Shown: positions 5,799 to 12,486, counted from the stretch's first letter. The stretch: DNA of 14,172 nucleotides from CAIWXH01 sp964555675 (GCA_964555675.1 CAZKTU010000176.1:1-14172), one strand, 5' to 3'. The notes: generated by a model from the letters alone, not told the origin. Numbers and translations are program-made.

Positions 5799-6881
5799 TC
5801 AACGGGCGGCCCGGCGGGTCGCCACCCCCGCGCCAAACAGAGCCAGGGCCAGCAAGGCCAGGGCGGCGACGGGCACCTCGGCGGCGCCGGTGGCGGGGAG
5901 GCCGGCGGGCGTCGGGGCGAGCAGCGCGGCGGCGCCGGGCGTCGCGGCGGTGATCAGGGGCAGGGCCCGGCCGAAGAGGGCCGGCACGGCCTGGTAGGTC
6001 GCCACGCCGTTGTCGTCGGGCTGGGCCGCCTGGAAGCGCAGGGCCCCGCTGCTGTTCTGCAGGCCGACCAGGGCGGTGTAGGGCGTGTTGCGCCCCTTCG
6101 TCCAGGCCCGCGCCCCCGGGTCTTGCCCCGCGGCGATGATCGCCTGGATGCTCGCGGCGGTCGAGTTGGCGTCGCTGTCGTTGCCGAACTGGGCGGTCTG
6201 CGAGTAGGGGAAGCCGCCGTCGTCGTTCTGCTGGCCCTTCAGGTAGGCGATCGCCTTGGCCCGCGCGCCGTCGGCCTGGCGCAGCCCGGCCAGGGCCTGC
6301 AGGGCCAGGCTGGTGGTGTTGGTGTCGCTGCCGGTGGCGGTGGTGCCGTCGAAGCTCCAGCCGCCGTCCTCGAGCTGCAGGTCGAGCAGCCTGCTGACGG
6401 CCAGGGGCGCGGGCGCGGCCTCGACCGCTTTGGCGGCGAGCAGGGCCAGGGTGTGCCCGTAGACGTCGGGGCCGTACTGGCCGGTGGCCGGGTCGTAGCC
6501 CTTGCCGATCTCCCGCAGCAGGTTGACCCCGCCGAAGCTGGTGGGATCCTCGCCCACGGCGACGGCGGCCAGGGCCAGCTTGGCGGCGGCGCCGGGGCCG
6601 CCGGCGACATAGGTGGCGGCCTGGGCCTTCAGATAGTCGAGGGCCGCCTCGGTCTCGGCGGCGGCTCGGTCGTCGCCGGCGGCGACCAGGGCCACCACGG
6701 CGTCGGCGGTGTCGCCGGCGCTGAAGCCGGGGAAGCTGCCGTCGGGCTGCTGCTGCGCGCGCACCCAATCGGCGGCTGCGGCGGCCTCGGCGGCGGGGCT
6801 GGTGATCTGCTGGGCGCGGGCCGTAGGGGTGTAGGCGGCGAGCAGGGTCAGGGCGGTCAGGGCGAGCAAGAGGCGGCGCAT
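5799..6881 (-). CDS. secreted alpha/alpha-toroid protein with prenyltransferase-like repeats (transcobalamin N-domain-like)
   Basis: This 360-residue protein starts with a signal peptide (about 1-23, ending TARA). The body is about six helical repeats of the squalene-cyclase/prenyltransferase type. The clearest are WVRAQQQPDGSFPGF...DTADAVVAL (39-65), YGHTLALLAA (141-150), LLDLQLEDGGWSF...TNTTSLALQAL (165-198), YLKGQQNDDGGFPY...ANSTAASIQAI (213-248) and the LQNSSGALRF...ATYQAV repeat (274-299). The catalytic motifs of terpene cyclases are absent, so an enzyme is unlikely. The same toroid fold forms the N-terminal domain of intrinsic factor and transcobalamin. The C-terminus has LPATG (328-332), a hydrophobic stretch and RRAAR, like a sortase sorting signal. 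There are no cysteines. It is the first gene after the cobalamin riboswitch terminator and sits 32 bases before the DUF4430-like gene. A surface corrinoid-binding role is inferred. Confidence 0.82.
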   Translation of the reverse strand: MRRLLLALTALTLLAAYTPTARAQQITSPAAEAAAAADWVRAQQQPDGSFPGFSAGDTADAVVALVAAGDDRAAAETEAALDYLKAQAATYVAGGPGAAAKLALAAVAVGEDPTSFGGVNLLREIGKGYDPATGQYGPDVYGHTLALLAAKAVEAAPAPLAVSRLLDLQLEDGGWSFDGTTATGSDTNTTSLALQALAGLRQADGARAKAIAYLKGQQNDDGGFPYSQTAQFGNDSDANSTAASIQAIIAAGQDPGARAWTKGRNTPYTALVGLQNSSGALRFQAAQPDDNGVATYQAVPALFGRALPLITAATPGAAALLAPTPAGLPATGAAEVPVAALALLALALFGAGVATRRAAR

Positions 6882-6900
6882 CGCGGGTCCCTTCGACTAC

Positions 6901-6929
6901 AAAAAAGCCTCTCCACCAATGTGGAGAGG
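6901..6929 (-). terminator. intrinsic terminator of the cobalamin riboswitch
   Basis: On the minus strand CCTCTCCAC (6921-6929) pairs perfectly with GTGGAGAGG (6908-6916) around a 4-base loop, followed after one base by six T. It lies 20 bases before the first structural gene and so controls read-through into the whole operon. An upstream segment (about 6978-6990, reading TGGA then GGGGTG on the minus strand) partly matches the 3' arm and could pair with the 5' arm as antiterminator. That pairing is a guess. Confidence 0.92.
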
Positions 6930-7010
6930 GTGTGCAGAGAAGGGAGCGAGCCGCGCGGCGGCGATCCCCGGCCTGCCTCACCCCATTCCAGCGCGGTGTG
7001 AAGGGCAACA

Positions 7011-7126
7011 GGCAGGGACGGGCATTCTGGCTCGGGGGCCGGGGCCCCCCTACAGTAGCGTGGACTGCGCCGGCATTTGACCGGCTTTCCCCATTTGAGC
7101 CCTTCGCTTCCTCCGGGCTCCCTGCC
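7011..7126 (-). promoter_or_regulatory. cobalamin (B12) riboswitch aptamer
   Basis: On the minus strand the order of elements fits the class-I (adenosylcobalamin) riboswitch. P1 5' arm GGCAGGGA (7119-7126) pairs with TCCCTGCC (7011-7018). P2 is AGCCC...GGGCT. Next comes the conserved GGGGAAAGCCGGTC with its partner GCCGGC (7069-7092), then CTACTGTA (7051-7058, the ACTGT core), a GC-rich hairpin (7034-7050), and the B12-box-like GAGCCAGAATGCC (7021-7033). It precedes a transcription terminator, so the expected action is termination when cobalamin is bound. The downstream genes for B12 assembly and capture agree with this ligand. Confidence 0.92.
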
Positions 7127-7168
7127 GCGTGGGACATAGCCCCACGGTAGCACTATTCAATTAGGGCG

Positions 7169-7197
7169 ATGGTACCACGAGGGTGCGCGGGCGTCAA
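7169..7197 (-). promoter_or_regulatory. sigma70-type promoter of the B12 operon
   Basis: On the minus strand TTGACG (7192-7197, 5 of 6 to the -35 consensus) and TACCAT (7169-7174, 4 of 6 to the -10) are separated by 17 bases. Transcription would start near 7162, about 36 bases before the riboswitch P1 stem, which is a suitable place for the operon promoter. Confidence 0.65.
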
Positions 7198-7243
7198 TCG
7201 GGCCGGGTTGTCGCGTATGCCGTAGCGAAAGTTTGCATGAGGC

Positions 7244-7271
7244 GACGAAGGACCAAGGACGAAAGACCAAG
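7244..7271. repeat. 7-bp tandem repeat (4 units)
   Basis: Four contiguous units on the plus strand, GACGAAG, GACCAAG, GACGAAA and GACCAAG, lie between the epimerase gene and the B12 operon promoter. The units are near-identical to those at 4917-4944, so this is a dispersed repeat family of this genome. The remainder of 7198-7398 holds no gene that I can support. Confidence 0.75.
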
Positions 7272-7351
7272 GGAGGGCGCCGCTCAGGAGCTTCATAGTG
7301 CCCGCACGATCGCAGTTCCCACCAATGTTGAAACACTGCTTCCGACTCGTC

Positions 7352-7378
7352 AGCAGCGCTGCTCCAGGGCCTGGCCCT
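7352..7378. repeat. palindromes downstream of the epimerase gene
   Basis: A 12-base perfect palindrome AGCAGCGCTGCT (7352-7363) is followed by a short hairpin (AGGGC and GCCCT around CTG, 7366-7378), 21-47 bases after the epimerase stop on the minus strand. They may end that transcript in a T-tract-independent way. This is only a positional suggestion. Confidence 0.3.
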
Positions 7379-7398
7379 TCACGCCGCCCCAGGCGCCC

Positions 7399-8331
7399 CT
7401 ACAGGGCCGTCGGCAGCCCCTCGCGGTACGACGGGTAGCGCGGGCGGACGCCGAGCTCGTCGCGCATGCGGGTGTTGGCCATGCGGTGCGAGACGGCGGC
7501 CATTTCCACCAGGTCGACCGGCAGGGGCGGCTGGCGACCGCGCAGGCGGCTCGCGGCGCTGACCAGCCAGACCAGGGCCCGGCCCGCTGCGGGGGGCATG
7601 GTTGGCGGCGGGGGCGCGCCCAGCAGCCGGGCCAGGTGGCCGTAGAACTCGGCGACGGGGGCCGGCTCGTCGTCGGCCAGGTTATAGATCTGGCCGGGGC
7701 GGCCGCGCTCGGGCATGGCCAGCAGGGCTTCGACCAGGTCGTCGATATGGATATTCGAGGCGTAGCCGCGCCCCCCGCCGATCAGCGGGAAGCGCCCGCG
7801 GCGCACCTGCTCGACCATCAAGGCGGGGCTGGCGGGGCCGTAGACGGCGGCGATGCGGGCCACCATCACCGGCACGCCGTCGCGGACATGGGCGGCGAGC
7901 AGGGCCTGCTCGGCGGCGTGCTTGGCGCGGGCATAGTGGAAGGCCGGCGCGGGCGGGGTGGCCTCGTCGAGCCAGCCCGGCCCGCTCGGGTAGAGCGCGC
8001 CGCTGCCCGCGAAGACCAGTGCGCGCAGCTCAGGTCGCCCGACCGCGGCGGCGGCGATCGCGCGGGCCCCGGCCAGGTTGGCCCGCATAATCGCCTCGGG
8101 CGCGCCCAGGGGCGAGCCGGCCAGGTGGTAGACCACCCGCGCCCCGTCCAGGGCCTCGCGCAGGGCCCCCTCGTCGCCCGCGTCGGCGACCAGCGTCGTG
8201 ACCCCCAGCTCGGCCAGAGGCGCCAGGGCCGCCTGGTTCAGGTCGAGGCCGCGCACCGCCTCGCCCCGCGCCAGCAGCGCCCGCGCCAGGCGCCGCCCGA
8301 TATAGCCGCCCGCCCCGGTGATGAGGATCAT
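7399..8331 (-). CDS. NAD-dependent epimerase/dehydratase (extended SDR)
   Basis: The 310-residue protein of the extended short-chain dehydrogenase/reductase family begins directly with the Rossmann motif TGAGGYIG (Gly6, Gly9, Gly12). Asp30 at the end of strand 2 favours NAD(H) over NADP(H). The active site is Ser110 (GSGALY region) with Tyr133-x-x-x-Lys137 (YARAK). AAVYGP (161-166) and NIHIDDL in the later half are typical of sugar-nucleotide epimerases and related reductases. The substrate cannot be read from the sequence. Candidates include nucleotide-sugar epimerase, 3-beta-hydroxysteroid-dehydrogenase-like reductase or dihydroflavonol-reductase-like enzyme. The ATG has AGGATG about eight bases upstream. 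It lies 128 bases after lysK on the same strand and may share its transcript. No link to the B12 operon is evident, since that operon has its own promoter. Confidence 0.9.
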   Translation of the reverse strand: MILITGAGGYIGRRLARALLARGEAVRGLDLNQAALAPLAELGVTTLVADAGDEGALREALDGARVVYHLAGSPLGAPEAIMRANLAGARAIAAAAVGRPELRALVFAGSGALYPSGPGWLDEATPPAPAFHYARAKHAAEQALLAAHVRDGVPVMVARIAAVYGPASPALMVEQVRRGRFPLIGGGRGYASNIHIDDLVEALLAMPERGRPGQIYNLADDEPAPVAEFYGHLARLLGAPPPPTMPPAAGRALVWLVSAASRLRGRQPPLPVDLVEMAAVSHRMANTRMRDELGVRPRYPSYREGLPTAL

Positions 8332-8352
8332 GCTTCATCCTGGCGTACGCCC

Positions 8353-8450
8353 CGGGCCCCTCGGCCCGAGCAATGCGAGCGACAGCGACGTTCCAGCGCC
8401 GGCAGAGCGCCTCTCCAGCCTTCGTGCGCTTCGTGGTGCAATGCTGGAAC
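8353..8450. repeat. hairpins in the lysK-epimerase intergenic gap
   Basis: CGGGCC and GGCCCG (8353-8358 and 8363-8368) form a perfect 6-bp stem with a 4-base loop. A wider inverted repeat GTTCCAGC/GCTGGAAC (8390-8397 and 8443-8450) encloses TTCGTGCGCTTCGTGG, itself two near-repeats of CTTCGTG. No T tract follows, so transcription probably continues from lysK into the epimerase gene. The role is unknown. Confidence 0.4.
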
Positions 8451-8459
8451 CACTTTGGC

Positions 8460-9506
8460 CTATGCTAACTGCGCCAGCACCTCGGTCAGCACGGCGATGG
8501 CGCGCATGTACTCGTCCACCTCGACGTGCTCGTCGGGGGTATGGTCAAGGCGCGAGTCGCCGGGGCCGTAGGCCACGATCGGGCAGCCCCATGCGGGGCC
8601 GACCACATTCATATCGGCGGTGCCGGTCTTGTGCAAGAAGGCGGGCTGGCCGCCCTGGCCCCTGATGGCGCGCACGAAGGCGCTGGCCAGGGGCGTGGTG
8701 CGCGGGCTGCGGAAGGCCGGGCAGCCGCCCTCGAAGCGCAGGGTCGCGGGGCCGGCCATGGCCCGCAGCTCGTCGGCCAGGGCGGCGGGGTCGACGCCCT
8801 CGGGCAGGCGCAGGCCGACGCTCGCCTCGCACCAGTCGCTCAGGCCGTCGCCGCCGCTGGCGACCCGGCGCAGCGAAGGGATGAGCTGCTCGAAGAGCTT
8901 CTCGCGGCCCTGATTATGGGCGGCGCAGCGCCCCTCGACGGCGCGCCAGAAGGCCACCATAGCCTCGGGTGCCGCCGGCAACTCGCCGGCGCTGTGGGCT
9001 GCCGGCTGCTCGTGGCGATAGTGGGCCAGCAGGCGGCCCTTATAGCCCAGGGTCACCCGCTCCCAGCCGCTCGGCTCGCCGATCACGCAGAAGGCGGGGG
9101 CGTAGCGCTCGCGAGCGTAGTGGGCGCCCTTCGAGCTGGCGGCCTCCTCCTCGGTGGCCCCGATCAGGGCCAGGCGGCAGCGCAGACGGCCCGCCAGTTC
9201 GGCGCGGCGCGCGGCCTGCACGAAGGTGGCGAAGGGGCCCTTGGCGTCGACGGCCCCGCGCCCGTAGAGCCGCCCGGCCTCGACCCGCACGGGGATGTCG
9301 CCGGGAACCGTGTCGATGTGGCCCAGCAGGGCCACGAGGGGGCCGCTGTCGCCCAGCAGGCCGACGGCGTTGCCGGCCTCGTCGACCCCGGCCTGCCAGC
9401 CGTAGGCGGCCATCCGGCCGGCGAGGAAGGCCGCCGCCTCGCCCTCCTGGCCCGAGAGGGAGGGGATGCGCAGCAGGTCGGTGAGAAACTCCAGCTCGTC
9501 GCTCAT
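8460..9506 (-). CDS. lysK: [LysW]-lysine / [LysW]-ornithine hydrolase (M20 family, LysK type)
   Basis: This is a di-zinc M20 peptidase of 348 residues. LysK enzymes release lysine or ornithine from the carrier protein LysW at the end of the alpha-aminoadipate lysine route or its arginine counterpart. Visible features are GHIDTVPG (62-69; His63, Asp65), the bridging Asp87 in VDAKGP, the catalytic Glu119-Glu120 in TEEE, Glu144 in GEPSG, HKTGTADMNV (292-301) and the metal His322 in GPGDSRLDHTPDEH (315-327). The last two blocks separate LysK from general ArgE/DapE deacylases. The ATG at 9504-9506 was chosen because the fold starts there and a TATAAT box lies just upstream. A GTG 30 bases earlier would place the start upstream of that promoter. 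LysW and other pathway genes are not in the window, so lysine versus arginine use cannot be told. Confidence 0.87.
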   Translation of the reverse strand: MSDELEFLTDLLRIPSLSGQEGEAAAFLAGRMAAYGWQAGVDEAGNAVGLLGDSGPLVALLGHIDTVPGDIPVRVEAGRLYGRGAVDAKGPFATFVQAARRAELAGRLRCRLALIGATEEEAASSKGAHYARERYAPAFCVIGEPSGWERVTLGYKGRLLAHYRHEQPAAHSAGELPAAPEAMVAFWRAVEGRCAAHNQGREKLFEQLIPSLRRVASGGDGLSDWCEASVGLRLPEGVDPAALADELRAMAGPATLRFEGGCPAFRSPRTTPLASAFVRAIRGQGGQPAFLHKTGTADMNVVGPAWGCPIVAYGPGDSRLDHTPDEHVEVDEYMRAIAVLTEVLAQLA

Positions 9507-9513
9507 GGCGTCG

Positions 9514-9519
9514 ATTATA
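9514..9519 (-). promoter_or_regulatory. TATAAT -10 box for a leaderless lysK transcript
   Basis: A perfect TATAAT on the minus strand ends seven bases before the lysK ATG, so transcription would begin at or within a base or two of the start codon. No Shine-Dalgarno sequence precedes this ATG, which agrees with a leaderless message. No good -35 hexamer is present at 16-18 bases. Confidence 0.55.
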
Positions 9520-9549
9520 GCGCACCTGCGCGGCACCGCGATCGCGCCC

Positions 9550-9579
9550 GGGATGGCATAACTCTCCCAAAACCATCCC
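9550..9579. repeat. inverted repeat between divergent lysK and HD-GYP genes
   Basis: GGGATGG (9550-9556) and CCATCCC (9573-9579) form a perfect 7-bp inverted repeat with a 16-base spacer, about 30 bases upstream of the lysK -10 box. Arm size and spacing suit a dimeric regulator site, but no regulator gene is adjacent. Confidence 0.4.
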
Positions 9580-9666
9580 CCTTGCTACACACTGTCGTGC
9601 CGAGCGCGTGGTACCCTGCATGCGACTGAGCCTCACCGTCAATCTACCGCTGTTTGCGCTGACTGG

Positions 9667-9689
9667 GCCGGCGCCGCCGCTGCGCCGGC
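9667..9689 (+). promoter_or_regulatory. perfect hairpin in the 5' region of the HD-GYP gene
   Basis: GCCGGCGC (9667-9674) and GCGCCGGC (9682-9689) pair fully around a 7-base loop, 28 bases before the ATG. In RNA this would be a very stable stem just upstream of the initiation region. It has no T tract. The Shine-Dalgarno of the following gene is poor (GGGAC, distant), so the hairpin may influence translation. No known riboswitch class is recognised. Confidence 0.45.
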
Positions 9690-9717
9690 ACCTCAGCGTA
9701 GCCGGGACGTTTGCACT

Positions 9718-12414
9718 ATGACCGACACGACCCACCCTCAGCCGCCTGATCTCTTGCGCTCCCACGCCTACCTGAGCGCAATCTTGCAGACGACGCCGCA
9801 GCCGATCTACGCAGTGACCCTGGCCGGCGAGGTCCTGCTCTGGAACGCCGCCGCCGAGCGCGCCTTCGGCTGGCGGGCCGAGGAGGTACGCGGGCGGCCC
9901 CTGCCGATTGTCCTCCCCGGGCAGCAGGCCGAGTTCGCCGAACAGCGCGCGCGCATCGAGCGCGAGGGCAGCCTGGCGAGCGTCGAGATGCGCGGCGTAC
10001 GCCGCGACGGCGCGCCGCTCGACCTGAGCCTCGCGGCCAGCCTGATCCGCGCCGAGGACATCGCCCCGCTCGGGATTATGTTCGTCGTCACCGCGGTCGT
10101 CGAGCGCCCGGCCGCCCGGGGCGCCCTCGACCGTCACAGCCTGCTCTTCGAGCACGCCCGCGACATTGTGCTCTTCGCGCGCCCGGCCGACGGACGCATC
10201 CTCGAGGCCAACGGCGCGGCGGTCGCCGCCTACGGCCACAGCCACGCTGCCCTGCGCGAGCTGAGCCTGGCCGATCTGCTCATCCCCGAGGCCCGCCCGC
10301 AGCTGCCCGGGCAGATCGCCGCCGCCGCGGCCGCGGGGGCGACCTACGAGATCGAGCAGCTCACGGCCGATGGCGATGTCTTTCCCGCCGAAGTGAGTGT
10401 GACGATCGCGCAGATCGACGGCGAGCCGGTGCTCTTGCAGCTCGTGCGCGACATCAGCGCCCGCCGGAAGGCCGACGCCGAGCGCGACCTGCTGCGCACG
10501 GCCCTCGCGGCGGCGGCCAACGCCGTCGTAATCACCGACACGGCCGGCCTCGTCGAGTGGGCCAACCCCGCCTTCACGGCCCTGACCGGCTACGAGGTCG
10601 AGGAGGTCCTGGGCCGCAAGCTCTCGCTCTTGCGCTCGCAGCGCCACGACGACAGCTTCTACCAGGAGCTCTGGACGACGGTGCTGGCCGGACGCTCGTG
10701 GCGCGGCGAGCTAGTCAACCGGCGCAAGGATGGGCGGCACTACGTCGAAGAGATGACGATCACCCCGGTCGTCGCGGGCGGGCGGCTGGCCCACTTCGTC
10801 GCGATCAAGCAGGAGGTTACGGCGCGCGCCGAGCGGGCCCGCGAGCGCGACGCTATGCTGACGATCGCCGAGGCTATGCGCCAGGCCCGCACGCGCGCCG
10901 AGCTGCTGCCCATCCTGCTCGAGCAGACCCGCGTGCTGCTCGAGGCCGAGGGCGCGGCCCTGGCGATCCGCGAGTCGGGCTCGGGCGACACGGTCTTCGA
11001 GCTGGGGCTGGGCCAGTGGGAGGAGCTGGGGCGGGCGCGCCTGCCACCGGGGACGGGCATATCGGGGCGCGTGATCGCCACGGGCGAGATCTACCAGAGC
11101 GACGACGTGCAGTGCGACCCGGCCCTGGCGGGCCCCGAGCTGATGGGCGAGGTGCGAGCGGTGATCTGCGCGCCCCTGCGTGCGGGGGGCGCGGTCATCG
11201 GCGCCCTCTGGGCGGGGCGCCAGGCCCCCATGGGCGACGCCGAGGCGCGCCTGGCCCTCGCCATCGCCGACCTGGCCGCCAATGCCCTGCACCGGGCCAC
11301 GCTCAGCGAGCAGACCGAGCGGCGGTTGCGGCGCCTGGTCGGCCTGCGGGCGATCGACCACGCCATCACCGGCAGCCTCGACGTACGCCTGAGCCTCGGC
11401 GTCGTGCTCGACCAGACCATGCAGCAGCTCGGGGTCGACGCCGCGGCCGTGCTGCTGCTGAACACCCACAGCCTGACCCTCGAGCATAGCGTGGGGCGCG
11501 GCTTTCAGACCGGCGCCATCCTCGGGACGCGGCTGCGCCTGGGCGAGGGCTTGGCCGGGCAGGCGGCCCTCGAGCGCAGGACGATCGTCGAGTTGGACGC
11601 GGCCAGCCCCGGCAGCGGCTTCGAGCGCCCGGCCCTCCTGCTCGCCGAGGGCTTCGTGAGCTATATCGCCGTGCCCCTGGTGGCCAAGGGCCAGGTGCGC
11701 GGCGTGCTCGAGGTCTTCCAGCGGGCGCCGCTGCAGATCGACGTCGAGTGGCTCGACTTCCTCGAGACCCTGGCGGGGCAGGCGGCGGTGGCCGTCGACA
11801 ACGCCGAGCTCTTCCAGCATATGCAGCGGGCCAATATCGACATGGCCCTCGCCTACGACACCACCCTCGAGGGCTGGTCGCGGGCCCTCGAGCTGCGCGA
11901 CAAAGAGACCGAGGGCCACTCGCAGCGCGTCACCGAGCTGACCATGCGCCTGGCCCGCGCGATCGGCATCAGCGAAGAAGAGATCGTCCACATCAGGCGC
12001 GGCGCCCTGCTCCATGATATCGGCAAGATGGGCCTGCCCGACAGCATCCTGCTCAAGCCCGGGCCTCTGACCCCCGAAGAGCGCGAGGTGGTCAAGCTGC
12101 ACCCCGGCTACGCCTACGAGCTGCTGCGGCCGATCGCCTTCCTGCGCCCGGCCCTCGACATCCCCTGGTGCCACCACGAGAAGTGGGACGGCAGCGGCTA
12201 CCCGCGCGGCCTCGCCGGCGAGCAGATCCCCCTGGCGGCCCGCATCTTCGCCGTCGTCGACGTCTTCGACGCAGTCACCTCCAACCGGCCCTACCAGGCA
12301 GCCTGGCCCATCGAGCGCGCCCGCGCCCTGCTGCAGGAGGAGGCCGGGCGCCACTTCGACCCCCAGATCTGCGCGGCCTTCCTGCGCATTATCGACCAGG
12401 GCGGCGCGGCCTAG
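9718..12414 (+). CDS. PAS-PAS-PAS-GAF-GAF-HD-GYP signalling protein, probable c-di-GMP phosphodiesterase
   Basis: This is a soluble 898-residue protein with no membrane segment or signal peptide. The order of domains is PAS at about 14-130, PAS 137-250, PAS 256-370 (AxPAFTALTGYEVEEVLGR type), GAF 378-525, GAF 540-700 and HD-GYP 715-890. The output domain is complete. EGHSQRV gives His734, HDIGK gives His766-Asp767, then His795, His819-His820 and DGSGYPRGL with the GYP triplet at 827-829, followed by ARIFAVVDVFDA. HD-GYP enzymes hydrolyse cyclic di-GMP to pGpG or GMP at a di- or tri-iron centre. The five sensor domains should set activity in response to small ligands or redox state, which cannot be identified here. 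The first PAS lacks a flavin-binding cysteine motif, and so does the third. No partner GGDEF gene is adjacent. The start has only a weak ribosome-binding site. Confidence 0.93.
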   Translation: MTDTTHPQPPDLLRSHAYLSAILQTTPQPIYAVTLAGEVLLWNAAAERAFGWRAEEVRGRPLPIVLPGQQAEFAEQRARIEREGSLASVEMRGVRRDGAPLDLSLAASLIRAEDIAPLGIMFVVTAVVERPAARGALDRHSLLFEHARDIVLFARPADGRILEANGAAVAAYGHSHAALRELSLADLLIPEARPQLPGQIAAAAAAGATYEIEQLTADGDVFPAEVSVTIAQIDGEPVLLQLVRDISARRKADAERDLLRTALAAAANAVVITDTAGLVEWANPAFTALTGYEVEEVLGRKLSLLRSQRHDDSFYQELWTTVLAGRSWRGELVNRRKDGRHYVEEMTITPVVAGGRLAHFVAIKQEVTARAERARERDAMLTIAEAMRQARTRAELLPILLEQTRVLLEAEGAALAIRESGSGDTVFELGLGQWEELGRARLPPGTGISGRVIATGEIYQSDDVQCDPALAGPELMGEVRAVICAPLRAGGAVIGALWAGRQAPMGDAEARLALAIADLAANALHRATLSEQTERRLRRLVGLRAIDHAITGSLDVRLSLGVVLDQTMQQLGVDAAAVLLLNTHSLTLEHSVGRGFQTGAILGTRLRLGEGLAGQAALERRTIVELDAASPGSGFERPALLLAEGFVSYIAVPLVAKGQVRGVLEVFQRAPLQIDVEWLDFLETLAGQAAVAVDNAELFQHMQRANIDMALAYDTTLEGWSRALELRDKETEGHSQRVTELTMRLARAIGISEEEIVHIRRGALLHDIGKMGLPDSILLKPGPLTPEEREVVKLHPGYAYELLRPIAFLRPALDIPWCHHEKWDGSGYPRGLAGEQIPLAARIFAVVDVFDAVTSNRPYQAAWPIERARALLQEEAGRHFDPQICAAFLRIIDQGGAA

Positions 12415-12426
12415 ACAAGCTTCTGT

Positions 12427-12483
12427 GAAGTTGAGGGCCGGTTGACACCCCGGCGCGGGGCATGCTATACTCCCGCCAACTTC
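12427..12483. repeat. inverted repeat enclosing the trp leader promoter
   Basis: GAAGTTG (12427-12433) and CAACTTC (12477-12483) are perfect 7-bp inverted arms that flank the -35 and -10 boxes. A third related copy, CAAGCTTC (12416-12423), can pair with the first arm across a 3-base loop and may act as a weak end of the HD-GYP transcript. The meaning of the flanking pair is unknown. Confidence 0.4.
12442..12471 (+). promoter_or_regulatory. sigma70-type promoter of the T-box/trpB2 unit
   Basis: A perfect TTGACA (12442-12447) and TATACT (12466-12471, 5 of 6) are 18 bases apart, with TG one base before the -10 (extended -10). The expected start near 12478 is just ahead of T-box Stem I, giving a leader of about 330 bases. 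Confidence 0.85.
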
Positions 12484-12486
12484 AGA

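Noticed and set aside
5799..6881. Toroid protein as a squalene-hopene cyclase or prenyltransferase enzyme
   Set aside because: It is secreted, short, and lacks the catalytic Asp-rich motif. Only the helical repeat fold is shared.
5032..7137. A 701-codon open frame on the minus strand running from the riboswitch through the toroid gene into the DUF4430-like gene
   Set aside because: The upstream two thirds are a low-complexity Arg/Pro/Gly shadow of the toroid gene in another frame and cross the terminator. The real gene begins at 5766, with a strong ribosome-binding site and a signal peptide.
1245..9545. GCGATCGC palindromes (1245, 8054, 9538), like the HIP1 element of cyanobacteria
   Set aside because: Only three copies were noticed. 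By a rough estimate from base composition this is not clearly above chance.
9040..10647. A 535-codon minus-strand frame spanning lysK and the HD-GYP gene
   Set aside because: It covers the divergent promoter region and two real genes in wrong frames, and the translation shows no conserved motif.
10486..10830. Third PAS domain as a possible light-sensing LOV domain
   Set aside because: The flavin-binding cysteine motif is missing where it should be (GRKLSLLRSQ in its place).
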